Shown here: piece by piece, positions 15,414-23,980 of the stretch
Position numbering within the stretch: the stretch's first letter is position 1
How the letters are laid out: each line of letters opens with the position of its first letter
NCBI GenBank assembly: GCA_040275305.1
Contig: JBEOJY010000025.1
Coordinates: 1 to 45,613 of the forward strand
Length of the DNA stretch: 45,613 nt
From: JBEOJY01 sp040275305
GTDB taxonomy: Bacteria; Pseudomonadota; Alphaproteobacteria; UBA9219
Direction of reading: 5' to 3'
Notes under the pieces: generated by a model
The model's database searches: none
Told to the model about the DNA's origin: nothing
What the model saw: only the letters and a program-made list of their open reading frames with translations
Program-made: the position numbers and the translations under genes

Positions 15414-16600
15414 GCGCTAACACCCGACATATGGGCATTGCATTATATCTGCTCGTAACCTTGCTGAGCGTAACGGCGCGTAGCCATGGCGCGGAAGCCG
15501 CCGAGAAGGGCATCGTCGAGACGGCGCGCGATTTGGCTTCGCAAGATGACTATGACAAGGCGCTGACAATTCTTGAGGGGGGTCTTCAAAAGCACCCCAA
15601 AGATGGCGAAGCCGAGCTGATGAAGGCCCGCATCTACGGTTGGCAGAAGCGCTACGATCTTGCTGAAAAATCATTGAATCAGCTTCTTGACCTCGAACCG
15701 GATAATACCGACATCCTGATTGCGCGAGGATATCTCTACTATTCCCAAGAAAAACTAGAATCTGCGGCGCGGGACTTCGCGCAAGCGCAAACGAAACAGC
15801 CCAAAGATGAAGAATCAAAGAAAGGCGCGGAACTTGTAAAAGCCGCTTTGGATAACCGCGCGGAAACAAAATCTTACGCCTGGCAACTCGACACAGGCTT
15901 TGAGTACAGCGCGTTCGCGCGACGTCCGCAAAGCGATTGGAATAACGAATTCGTTCAGATCGGAAGGATATTCAACGAAGGACGAACGCTCGCGCATCTG
16001 GCTATCCAACGCTATCGACAATTTGAGATCACGGATGTTCAGGCCGAGATAGGCGTCGATCACGGCTTTTCCGATACTCTGTACGGCTATGTCTATGCCG
16101 CGATCACGCCAAATCCAGCCTTTCGCCCACGTTGGCATGTGGCGACGAACGCCAACCTAAGATTGTTTAAGGATGCCACAGCGCCGAACTCCGATTTTCC
16201 TAATGTCCCGTGGTCGCTATGGACGACGCTAGATATGCGGTTTGACGATTACGCAGATGTGACTGTCGGAGGATTAAACCCAGGTCTGCGCGTGGAGGCA
16301 GGCGATGGCTGGGCGCTGGGCGCAAGCATGATATCATCCGTGCAATCGGGAACCGCCCCAGTATATGGATGGCAGGTCAAAGGGGAAGGAAGGCTATTTG
16401 CGAACCACGGATTCAATATTGGTTATGCCGATGCCCCCGAAACCGTAGCCGGAAGCACCGTCACGACTCAAACAGTATTTGCTGGAATCGCTGCAGCAAT
16501 AAATTCTGCGTGCACCGTACGGCTAGGTTATGCGCATGACGACAGGGCAAAATCGTACATTCGCCACGCTGTGAACGCCAGCATATCCCATCGTTACTGA
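15410..16600 (+). CDS. TPR / YaiO-type outer-membrane beta-barrel protein
   Basis: A 396-residue exported protein. An N-terminal signal sequence (IALYLLVTLLSVTARSHGAEA) is followed by tetratricopeptide-like helices at about 35-145 (GDYDKAL-type repeats: DDYDKALTILEGGLQKHPKD, RYDLAEKSLNQLLDLEPDN, KLESAARDFAQAQ). From about 155 to the end there are alternating aromatic beta strands and a terminal aromatic residue (SISHRY), as in outer-membrane barrels. The layout matches the YaiO family and also the TPR-plus-barrel exporters of synthase-dependent exopolysaccharides (PgaA, AlgK/E). The start overlaps the preceding regulator stop, and the next gene begins one base after its stop. Confidence 0.82.
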   Translation: MSANTRHMGIALYLLVTLLSVTARSHGAEAAEKGIVETARDLASQDDYDKALTILEGGLQKHPKDGEAELMKARIYGWQKRYDLAEKSLNQLLDLEPDNTDILIARGYLYYSQEKLESAARDFAQAQTKQPKDEESKKGAELVKAALDNRAETKSYAWQLDTGFEYSAFARRPQSDWNNEFVQIGRIFNEGRTLAHLAIQRYRQFEITDVQAEIGVDHGFSDTLYGYVYAAITPNPAFRPRWHVATNANLRLFKDATAPNSDFPNVPWSLWTTLDMRFDDYADVTVGGLNPGLRVEAGDGWALGASMISSVQSGTAPVYGWQVKGEGRLFANHGFNIGYADAPETVAGSTVTTQTVFAGIAAAINSACTVRLGYAHDDRAKSYIRHAVNASISHRY

Positions 16601-16601
16601 C

Positions 16602-17657
16602 ATGACCTTGCTCGACTCCGTCTGGTTGTTGTCATTCCTCATGGCGATGGCTTCTCTAAGTGTGCTGATCGGTCTGATTGCGTTGCGTTTGATCAAGGAA
16701 TCGGCCCTGCATCGCAGAGAAGAGCTAAAAAAAATGTGGTCGCGCAAATTACATATAATGCTGAATGCCTCCGTGAATCTGGAGGGAGAAAATCTGCCTG
16801 CGATCAAAACATGCGATAAAGAAGTCATATGTGACATAGCGTTCGACATGTTGCGCATTGTGCGTGGGAAAGATGTTGAAAGGCTAGTCGCCAATCTTAA
16901 GGGATGGAAACTGGACGCATGGCTCAGTCAGGCAGCTCTGCGAGGTTCGCGCGGAAAGCGTATCCGCGCTTTGGCGTTGCTGGCTCAATTCAAAAGCCAG
17001 GATATTCTGGAAATTTTGCTAGTGGCTGCGCGCGACAAAGACTCGTATGTGCAGATGGCGGCTTTGCGTGGCATAGCTAATCGCCGCGACCCGTCGTTAT
17101 TGCGGAAAATGGTGCAGGCTCTGATGGAGGCGCCGCACCAAACGAACACGCTGATGTTGGCGGATGTTCTGAAAACCTTTCGGGAGTCTGGGGTCGCGGA
17201 ACTTGAACGCCTCACAGACTCCGCAATGCGTCGCGAGATAAGGCTTGCCGCAATCAAAGCGCTTGGGATGATCGGGGCCGGAAAATCTGTGGAAACATTG
17301 TTGGAGCTGACTGAGCAACCGGATCAGGATATCAGGGCGCAAAGTCTAATGGCGCTGGGCCGCACGGGTGACCAGCGCGCGCAGGAAGCGATTTTTGCAG
17401 GATTGGAAAGCGAGAGTTACCCGGTTCGGCTCTCCGCAGCGCAAGCTGCCGGAAATCTCGGCCTGCATCATGCCGTTCCGAAGCTGGCTAATCTGTTGAA
17501 CGATCCTGTCTGGTGGGTAAGATATCGCGCGGCCTCGGCATTGTATCAGTTGGGAACGGCAGGGCAGGACATGCTGACGTCTATTTCCATCCAACAAAAC
17601 GTTGCTGGTGAAATGGCGCGCCAAATTCTGGCAGAAAGGCGAGGGGTGGCTGCATGA
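16602..17657 (+). CDS. HEAT-repeat protein with N-terminal membrane anchor
   Basis: A 351-residue protein. The N-terminal 30 residues form one hydrophobic helix (LLSFLMAMASLSVLIGLIAL), and the rest is soluble. From about 110 on, helical repeats of the HEAT/PBS-lyase type recur (RALALLAQFKSQDILEILL, YVQMAALRGIANRRDPS, IRLAAIKALGMIGAGKSVE, IRAQSLMALGRTGDQRAQE, VRLSAAQAAGNLGLHHAVP, VRYRAASALYQLGTAGQ). HEAT arrays act as scaffolds. Its place between an outer-membrane barrel and a membrane glycosyltransferase suggests it tethers the synthase, but that is inference. Its stop overlaps the glycosyltransferase start (ATGA). Confidence 0.8.
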   Translation: MTLLDSVWLLSFLMAMASLSVLIGLIALRLIKESALHRREELKKMWSRKLHIMLNASVNLEGENLPAIKTCDKEVICDIAFDMLRIVRGKDVERLVANLKGWKLDAWLSQAALRGSRGKRIRALALLAQFKSQDILEILLVAARDKDSYVQMAALRGIANRRDPSLLRKMVQALMEAPHQTNTLMLADVLKTFRESGVAELERLTDSAMRREIRLAAIKALGMIGAGKSVETLLELTEQPDQDIRAQSLMALGRTGDQRAQEAIFAGLESESYPVRLSAAQAAGNLGLHHAVPKLANLLNDPVWWVRYRAASALYQLGTAGQDMLTSISIQQNVAGEMARQILAERRGVAA

Positions 17658-19141
17658 TCCCTGAAAGCGCAGGTTTCGCCTATACGTTTCTGCAAGATCA
17701 CGCGCAGCTTCTGCAAACGCTTTCGATCATCATCTTTGCGACGGGCTTATTCCAGAATCTGCTCTATATAATCGAACTGCCGGCGGCATGGCTTGAACTG
17801 CGCCGCCACTCTCAGGTTGAAGACTTCGACTCGCCATGGCAGCTTCTGATTTCCGATGTCGCGATGCCGGTATCCTTGTTGGCCCCCGCATACAACGAGG
17901 AAGCCGGCATAGTTCAAAGCGTTCAGTCCATGCTGGCCCTGCAGTATTCGGACTTTGAAGTCGTCGTGATAAACGATGGATCGAAAGACAAAACGCTAGA
18001 TCGCCTGATTCAGGCATTTGATCTGATACCTGTTACGAGAGCGTGCGAACAGGCCATCCCGCATGAACGCATTCGCAACGCCTATGGCTCGAAATCGTTC
18101 CCGCGATTGCTCGTGATCGACAAGGAAAACGGAGGAAAGGCCGACGCCCTGAACGCGGGCATCAACTTCGCCAGATCTCCCTTGTTCTGCGTGATGGATG
18201 GAGACTCGCTTCTTGAGCCTTCCGTTTTGCTTCGTGTCGTGCGCCCCTTCATGGAAGACGCAGATCGCATGGTTGCCGTGGGGGGCACCATTCGCATTGT
18301 CAACGGTTGCGAGGTCAAGAACGGCCGTATCTTGCGCTTCGCCCTGCCGCGCCGATTTTTACCGCTCGTCCAGACCATGGAATATGTCCGCGCGTTCCTG
18401 ATGTCGAGGTTGGCGATGAGCCGTTGGGGCATATTGACGATTATTTCCGGAGCCTTCGGCATCTTCAGGCGCAATGCGGCGCTGGAAGTTGGTGGGTTCA
18501 CGCGAGGTCTTGTCGGCGAGGACATGGAGCTTGTCATCAAGATCCACCGCTATCACCGCGAGCGAAAAAAAGCTTATCAAATGCGCTATGTGCCAGAACC
18601 CGTATGCTGGACCGAAGCGCCTGAAACGATCGAGATGCTCGGAAAGCAAAGAAGACGCTGGCATCGCGGGCTACTGGAATCCTTTTTTATCCATTTCAGG
18701 CTGCTGCTGAATCCCGCATATGGACGCATCGGGCTGGCGAGTTTCGGCATTATGCTGGTGATGGATGTGCTGGGACCGCTTCTGGAAATAGCGGGGTACA
18801 TTCTTATTCCGCTCTTCTATTTTGGGGGAATACTAAGCTTATCGTTCCTAAAGGCCTACCTCGCCGTAACATTTATATTCGGCATATTCATCAGCATCAC
18901 TTCGCTGATTCTGGAGGAATCCGAGCTTCATCGCGTACCAACGGCGAAGGATCTCGCCCTCTTAGCGTTGATTGCCGTTGCCGAAAATTTTGGATACCGT
19001 CAGTTCAATAACATTTGGCGCATGGCAGGATGGTGGGAATACGTCTGCGGCGCGACGCATTGGGGTGAAATGAAACGCAAAGGCTTTATGGCGCCTGAAG
19101 TCAAGAAATTTCTTAAACCGCAGGCCTCAGTTTCGAAATAA
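17654..19141 (+). CDS. Processive family-2 glycosyltransferase (exopolysaccharide synthase)
   Basis: A 495-residue inner-membrane enzyme. One N-terminal helix (about 18-45) precedes the GT2 domain: LLAPAYNEEAG, VVVINDGSKDKT, ENGGKADALNAGI, the DxD motif in CVMDGDSLLEP, the acceptor motif in GLVGEDMELVIK, and the QxxRW motif in GKQRRRWHRG. Three or four helices follow at about 360-460. This is the arrangement of cellulose, hyaluronan and poly-GlcNAc synthases (BcsA/HasA/PgaC). The sugar cannot be read directly. The convergent deacetylase suggests an N-acetylated polymer. It overlaps the HEAT gene by four bases at its start and the deacetylase by 15 bases at its end. Confidence 0.9.
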   Translation: MIPESAGFAYTFLQDHAQLLQTLSIIIFATGLFQNLLYIIELPAAWLELRRHSQVEDFDSPWQLLISDVAMPVSLLAPAYNEEAGIVQSVQSMLALQYSDFEVVVINDGSKDKTLDRLIQAFDLIPVTRACEQAIPHERIRNAYGSKSFPRLLVIDKENGGKADALNAGINFARSPLFCVMDGDSLLEPSVLLRVVRPFMEDADRMVAVGGTIRIVNGCEVKNGRILRFALPRRFLPLVQTMEYVRAFLMSRLAMSRWGILTIISGAFGIFRRNAALEVGGFTRGLVGEDMELVIKIHRYHRERKKAYQMRYVPEPVCWTEAPETIEMLGKQRRRWHRGLLESFFIHFRLLLNPAYGRIGLASFGIMLVMDVLGPLLEIAGYILIPLFYFGGILSLSFLKAYLAVTFIFGIFISITSLILEESELHRVPTAKDLALLALIAVAENFGYRQFNNIWRMAGWWEYVCGATHWGEMKRKGFMAPEVKKFLKPQASVSK

Positions 19142-21058
19142 CAACTCAACATTGCCGGAAAACCGCCCTAAAATCACGCGCTGATTTTTCTGCGATACGC
19201 TTACCCCCGCCGTGCTGGATTGAAAAGACCATCCGGCTGGAAGATCCAGCGCCAGCCCCTCAATATCGCGCGGCGCGCGCAGCGTAACCACGACGACGCC
19301 ACGTCCCCGATTTCGCGCATCGACATCTATCTCGTTCCGCGCGCTCCACCAGTCTCCAAATTGCGCGACCGAGCCATACCACGGCTTGTCGCCCATGGCC
19401 TCGACAAAGCCTTTCTCAAAAGCCATTTTGTGGCCAAGGATGTCCGGATGGATCAGGATCACGAAAAGTCCGCCGTAACGCCCTAGCTTGTGTGCCAGAG
19501 CGATGGCTTGCGGAAGACGCTTGTCCATGGGGCCGTCCAGCTCGTCTTCGATTGTCAGCGGAAATTCAAAAATGGCTGTTCGCGCGGAAGTTTCCCGATT
19601 GTAAGTCAATTGAAACGGCAAATGAGTAAGCGAGTCGTTAGCGGTGACGGAGGAGCTGTAGCGATATCCTGTAGCCTCCAAAGCCTGAGGCAGGGCATAG
19701 GGGGCGGCCAGATGGCCTGGCCGGAAGGAAGCGACTTGCAGGCCGGGGACAGTCTGTTCCAACATGAACTTGCTGACGCGCAATTCGCCAAGAATGCTGC
19801 CGCCTCGCGCAAGCTTCTTGTCAACGACAAACGGAGCGTAATCCGGATAGCGCTCCAGCCCGTCACCGAGAGGAAACGTGCGGAATGCGCGAGTGTGGGA
19901 AACCGTATGACTGGCTATTTCCATGCCAAGCGTCTGCAACTTGCGCAGCGCATGGACGCCGTCCGGTGTAAAGAAAACATCGTCATTCCAATCGCGCACA
20001 TATTTGACTTGCATGAAATAGGTGGCGGTAATGCCGTGAGAGCGCTCAAACTCTGCGTACGCAAGGGCGTTGACGAGAGAGCGCGTGTAGTCGATATCGT
20101 GCGTGAACAGAACCGCCAACTGCTTGCCTTGCGGAACGGTGCCAAGCGTCACCGCGTTTTTCTCGCCCTGACGATAGATATTTTTCAAACAGCGAAGCAA
20201 TACGTCAAGTGTCGGCTCATAAGCATTCGCATAGTTCTGCGCAATATCCTGCTGGCGATTGTTATATCCGCGCGAAAAAAGATAGCCGAGATCGATCCCA
20301 AAGGCAAAGGCTCGCCCTGTTTTATCGCCCAGAATAGCCGCGCTTCCGTCTTCGTATACGGCAAGCGGCATGTTTTTAGGGTTTATGTAGGCATAAGTGC
20401 CCACGCCGGTGACAAGCTTGCCTCCAATTCGAATATCCTTCTCCTCGGGGTCGTCCAGACCTTCTACCAGCGGCGAAGGGCTCTTGAATCGAAGTTCTGT
20501 AGCATTTTTAACGACGGCGCTCTCAAAACCAATGAGCTTGTCGAATCCTCCGCCCAAAGCATGCTGAACGATCAAGGTTCCGCCATGCGCAGGAAAAGCG
20601 GTAAGCGCTTCCAGCGCGGAGGACGAAAGGCTTCTGCCGGTTACGTTCGGGTAAACCAGAACGACGCGATGTGTCAGCGCTTCACGGTAATCAGTTGTGA
20701 CAATGAAAGGTATGCCAATCGAGCGCAAGCCGAATGCAATCGAAAGCCAGTCTGACTGGGGATCGGTCAGAAGGATAGCCAAACTGTTCGCGCCGCCCTT
20801 CTGGAAATCCTGCCGCTTTGCCTCCTGCGCGGGAGCGACAATGGTTTTTTCCATCGGTCCGTTTAGCTGGTCAAAGCGGGCAAAAGAAACGGACTCCGGA
20901 TGTCTGAGGATAAGAAAGCCAGCCAGAACAATCACGCAAGCAAGCGCAATGGAAACACGTCTGCGCCTGTAAGCGCGACTATCGATTCGTCTGGATTTGC
21001 TTTGTCTCGGAAACCGTATCATCCGCAAAATTTGCAACCACAAAGATAAAAAAAACAT
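19127..21058 (-). CDS. Polysaccharide deacetylase with N-terminal extension
   Basis: A 643-residue protein. A basic N-terminus is followed by one membrane helix (ALACVIVLAGFLILR). Residues about 90-300 form an alpha/beta domain resembling a glutamine-amidotransferase-like fold (SLAILLTDPQSDWLS, VVLVYPNVTGRSLSS). The NodB-type deacetylase domain follows, with motif 1 in VLFTHDIDYTRS, motif 2 in ASHTVSHTRAF, and LFVILIHPD near the end. A C-terminal beta-rich domain closes it. It probably acts in the periplasm on the polymer made by the convergent GT2 synthase, as PgaB does for PNAG. An alternative start is at 21022; neither start has a clear ribosome-binding site. Confidence 0.83.
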   Translation of the reverse strand: MFFLSLWLQILRMIRFPRQSKSRRIDSRAYRRRRVSIALACVIVLAGFLILRHPESVSFARFDQLNGPMEKTIVAPAQEAKRQDFQKGGANSLAILLTDPQSDWLSIAFGLRSIGIPFIVTTDYREALTHRVVLVYPNVTGRSLSSSALEALTAFPAHGGTLIVQHALGGGFDKLIGFESAVVKNATELRFKSPSPLVEGLDDPEEKDIRIGGKLVTGVGTYAYINPKNMPLAVYEDGSAAILGDKTGRAFAFGIDLGYLFSRGYNNRQQDIAQNYANAYEPTLDVLLRCLKNIYRQGEKNAVTLGTVPQGKQLAVLFTHDIDYTRSLVNALAYAEFERSHGITATYFMQVKYVRDWNDDVFFTPDGVHALRKLQTLGMEIASHTVSHTRAFRTFPLGDGLERYPDYAPFVVDKKLARGGSILGELRVSKFMLEQTVPGLQVASFRPGHLAAPYALPQALEATGYRYSSSVTANDSLTHLPFQLTYNRETSARTAIFEFPLTIEDELDGPMDKRLPQAIALAHKLGRYGGLFVILIHPDILGHKMAFEKGFVEAMGDKPWYGSVAQFGDWWSARNEIDVDARNRGRGVVVVTLRAPRDIEGLALDLPAGWSFQSSTAGVSVSQKNQRVILGRFSGNVELLFRN

Positions 21059-21294
21059 GAAAGCGCATTGTGGAAATCAAGCCACAGCAAGACTGAAGAC
21101 AGAGGCGACGCGATCCAGAATCATTCATGACAGCGCTAGCTGCTCCGGGATTGCCTCGCCGCCTTTGGAGGCTCAGCAATGACGCATATGGGCAATGTTT
21201 GTCTTCATAACCAAAATATAGAGCAGGGGAGCGCGCTAACAAACACATGAATCGTAACAGCCAAGCCAGAGCCTAACAGGACAAGAAAGACGAT

Positions 21295-21448
21295 GAAGGA
21301 AGGGCTGTCATTGCGAGGAGTTTCCCGCCGAAGGCGGGAGACGACGCGGCAATCCAGAGCAGCAAGAACAATCCTTTACGGCTCTGGATCGCCACGTCAA
21401 TCTCCGCCTTACAGGCGGAGGTTTCCTCGCGATGACGCCCTTTCCTTC
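21295..21448. repeat. Long palindromic repeat, 'gtcattgcgaggag' family, copy 1
   Basis: The ends gaaggaagggctgtcattgc and gcgatgacgccctttccttc are inverted copies. Inside are a CCCGCC/GGCGGG stem and another inverted pair around ccagag/ctctgg. The same end sequences recur at 36364-36494, 44241-44370 and 45555-45613. It lies between the deacetylase and the cold-shock gene; no gene is seen in 21059-21491. Confidence 0.75.
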
Positions 21449-21491
21449 AGCCTTGCCCCGCGTCTATTCAAGGACCTGCTTGGGAGTTACC

Positions 21492-21614
21492 ATGAATCTA
21501 TTGAGTATGTTCAAGAAAGTTCTGTCCGCCAGCGTCAGGCCTGCCCTTACGAAGGCGTGGGTAGGCATAACCAGATGGTTGGGATATGCCATAGGATCAG
21601 TATCTCGACTGTAG
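21492..21614 (+). CDS. Possible small amphipathic protein
   Basis: A 40-residue frame starting MNLLSMFKKVLSASVRPALT and ending with WLGYAIGSVSRL. It is basic and mildly hydrophobic with no acidic residue, as in small membrane-active peptides. A GGGAG site lies 6 bases before the ATG. No homologue is recognised. It could be spurious, as it lies between a repeat element and a structured leader. Confidence 0.35.
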   Translation: MNLLSMFKKVLSASVRPALTKAWVGITRWLGYAIGSVSRL

Positions 21615-21714
21615 GGCAGTCTGAGCTAGGAGTTAAATTTTGCGCAAAAAATTATGATTGCTTTCGCGATTAAAAACATGTAAAAGGCTATTTGAGTTTA
21701 GAAATAACTCTCGC

Positions 21715-21912
21715 TTCTGCTATGGCCAGCCCGATAAGGGCAGGCAGGCATCCTAGAGGATGCTTAATAAGTTAATGGCTAACAAAAGCCACCTTTTTCC
21801 TGCGTTTGTCGAAGAGTTTCTTAACCGCGCGTACGGATTGCGTACGGTTGGCTACGCTCAAAAACCGCCCTCGCTGTGAGGGTGGTATCTACAAACACTA
21901 AGGAAGAGATAA
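21715..21912 (+). promoter_or_regulatory. Structured leader of the cold-shock gene
   Basis: Several hairpins stack before the csp start: gcatcctagaggatgc (21748-21763), ggct-aac-aaaagcc followed by acctttttcc, cgtacggattgcgtacg, and ccgccctcgctgtgagggtgg just ahead of the ribosome-binding site (aaggaagag). Long structured leaders regulate csp translation and mRNA stability with temperature in other bacteria. Applying that here is inference. Bases 21615-21714 show nothing. Confidence 0.4.
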
Positions 21913-22119
21913 ATGGCTAACGGTACTGTGAAGTGGTTTAACGCCAAAAAGGGATACGGATTTGTTCAGCCTGATGATGGCGGTTCGGATGTGTTCGTGC
22001 ATATCAGCGCGCTGCAACAAGCAGGCTTAAGCGATCTGCGCGACGGACAGCGCGTGAGCTATGAGCTCGCGACGCAAAAAGGCAAGACATCGGCAGTGAA
22101 TCTGAAGACCATAGATTAA
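21913..22119 (+). CDS. Cold-shock domain protein (CspA family)
   Basis: A 68-residue single cold-shock domain with both RNA-binding motifs: GTVKWFNAKKGYGFVQPDDG (RNP1, KGYGFV) and DVFVHIS (RNP2). Known role: single-stranded RNA/DNA chaperone that melts mRNA structure. A good AAGGAAGAG ribosome-binding site precedes it. A DEAD-box helicase gene follows 84 bases downstream, a functionally sensible pairing in RNA remodelling at low temperature. Confidence 0.96.
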   Translation: MANGTVKWFNAKKGYGFVQPDDGGSDVFVHISALQQAGLSDLRDGQRVSYELATQKGKTSAVNLKTID

Positions 22120-22156
22120 AGCCGCTTAGCCTAATCATCCTGCATACAAATCCCGC

Positions 22157-22184
22157 CTCCCGTCAGGAACAATACTGACGGGAG
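22157..22184 (+). terminator. Hairpin between csp and helicase genes
   Basis: A perfect 10-bp stem (ctcccgtcag/ctgacgggag) with an 8-base loop. It has no T-tract, so it may be an attenuator or mRNA-stabilising hairpin rather than a full terminator. Confidence 0.5.
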
Positions 22185-22202
22185 AGCGAGGGAGATTCTT
22201 TC

Positions 22203-23393
22203 ATGATAACAGATTTTAATGGCTTTGGCTTGCCGCCAAAGCTCTTGCAGTCGCTCGCCCGCATGCAATTCAATCAGCCGACCCCGATTCAGGCAAAAGC
22301 CATCCCCTTTGCGCTGGAAGGACGCGACATTCTTGGTTCCGCGCAAACCGGCACTGGGAAGACTGGCGCGTTTGGCATCCCCTTCATTGCCAAATTGATG
22401 GAACAACCCGAAGCGTCCGCGCTGGTGCTCACGCCGACGCGCGAACTCGCGGCGCAGGTCATGGCGGCGCTGCAGCAATTGATCCCGGTTCCGAACATCA
22501 AGACGGCGCTTCTTATCGGCGGCGAACCCATGCCCAAACAATTCCGCCAGCTTCAAGCGCATCCGCGCCTGATCGTCGGAACGCCCGGACGCATCAACGA
22601 CCATTTACAGCGCGGAAGCGTCAAGCTTGGCAATGTCCGCTTTCTGGTGCTCGACGAAACCGACCGCATGCTGGACATGGGATTTGGCGTTCAGATCGAC
22701 AAAATATTGTCGCACGTTCCGAAAGACAGGCAAACTCTGTTGTTTTCTGCCACGTTGCCGCAAGGCATCGTCAAGCTATCCGGAAAATACCTCAGGAATC
22801 CTGAGCGCGTCAGCGTCGGTTCAACGATCGCCGCCGCGCCGAATATTCGTCAGGAACTGATCCAAACATCGGACTCGGAAAAGAACGGCCACCTGCTGAA
22901 GGTGCTATCCGATGCTCAAGGCTCGACCATCATATTCGTCAAAACCAAATATGGAACCGAGAAGCTGGCGGATCGTCTGGTCAAGCAGAACTACAGCGCC
23001 GATGCCATCCACGGCGATTTAAGACAGTCGCGCCGCGATAAGGTCATTCAGGGGTTCCGCGACAAGAAGTTCAAGGTGCTCGTGGCGACCGACATCGCCG
23101 CGCGAGGCCTCGACGTGCCGCATATCGAAACGGTGATCAATTACGATCTGCCGCAATGCCCGGAGGATTTCATCCATCGTATCGGACGCACCGCGCGCGC
23201 AGGATTGACAGGGCAGGCCATCAGCTTCATCACGCCATCTGATCGTCAGAAATGGAACGCGATCCATCGGCTGATGAATCCAAATGACCCAGCAGCCAAA
23301 AAGCAAAACGGCCCGCAACAGCGTTATGACCGCAGCAGCGCCAAATCAAAACCGCGCCATTTCCGGCATGCCAAGCCGCTGGCCGGAAAATAA
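22203..23393 (+). CDS. DEAD-box RNA helicase (RhlE-like)
   Basis: A 396-residue ATP-dependent RNA helicase. Motifs in order: Q-motif region (FNGFGLPPKLL...PTPIQAKAIP), motif I AQTGTGKTGAFG, Ia PTRELAAQV, Ib TPGR, II as VLDETDRMLDMGF, III FSATLP, IV IIFVKTK, V ATDIAARGLDVPHIE, VI HRIGRTARAG. Motif II reads DETD instead of DEAD. It remains a legal DExD box but is unusual for this subfamily. A short basic tail (SAKSKPRHFRHAKPLAGK) probably adds RNA affinity. It lies downstream of the cold-shock gene in the same direction. Confidence 0.95.
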   Translation: MITDFNGFGLPPKLLQSLARMQFNQPTPIQAKAIPFALEGRDILGSAQTGTGKTGAFGIPFIAKLMEQPEASALVLTPTRELAAQVMAALQQLIPVPNIKTALLIGGEPMPKQFRQLQAHPRLIVGTPGRINDHLQRGSVKLGNVRFLVLDETDRMLDMGFGVQIDKILSHVPKDRQTLLFSATLPQGIVKLSGKYLRNPERVSVGSTIAAAPNIRQELIQTSDSEKNGHLLKVLSDAQGSTIIFVKTKYGTEKLADRLVKQNYSADAIHGDLRQSRRDKVIQGFRDKKFKVLVATDIAARGLDVPHIETVINYDLPQCPEDFIHRIGRTARAGLTGQAISFITPSDRQKWNAIHRLMNPNDPAAKKQNGPQQRYDRSSAKSKPRHFRHAKPLAGK

Positions 23394-23980
23394 GCGTCAA
23401 GAAATCTGCGACGACTTGCGTAAGGCGCGCGATCCATTTCAAGGCGACGTGCCCCGCGACGCGCTCTATGGTGCAAAGCCCGTGATGTTCGAGCCGCAGA
23501 CCTTGGTTATTCCGAACTGACAATAGTCGCGCTCGTCGGACACAAAAGCCACAGCATCACATCGCGCTATGTCCATTCCTCTGATTCCGTCTTGCTTGCG
23601 GCGGCGGACGCAGTGGCGAACCGGACATTGGAGTTTATGGGGTTGCCGTTCCGTGTGCCGAAGTGGTGCCATTGCGAAGCTAGGGTGAAGTCGTTGCTGC
23701 AAGTGTCGTCTTCGCGAGGAGATCCACGACGCGGCGCCCCTAAAGCTGGAGGCGTTTGTTCTGCAAGGCTTTGGGTTGCTTCCGTCGCTGAAGCGGGTTC
23801 CTTGCAATATCGGTCCTTAATTAAGGCTTGGGCGGGTAACCAATTTTTTGCTGTCTCCCTATACTTTGCTTATGGCGTTCGGTATAATTTTTTCTCTCCT
23901 CGTCAAATTCCCCTTATACCTGCGCCTTTCTTCCACGCTCTTTCGGGCCATTTTTTCTTCAGCGCATCAGGATGTTTCTA
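23394..23980. other. Intergenic region with degenerate repeat
   Basis: No supportable gene is seen in this 587-base gap. Around 23670-23770 it carries eroded pieces resembling the 'cattgcgaggag' repeats. A short open frame overlapping the helicase end (to 23520) has no start signal and no recognisable product. Confidence 0.4.

Noticed and set aside
19490..20755. Long plus-strand open frame under the deacetylase
   Set aside because: The opposite strand encodes a conserved deacetylase; this frame has no recognisable motifs.
23284..23520. Small gene overlapping the helicase end
   Set aside because: No ribosome-binding site, overlap in another frame with a conserved gene, and no recognisable product.
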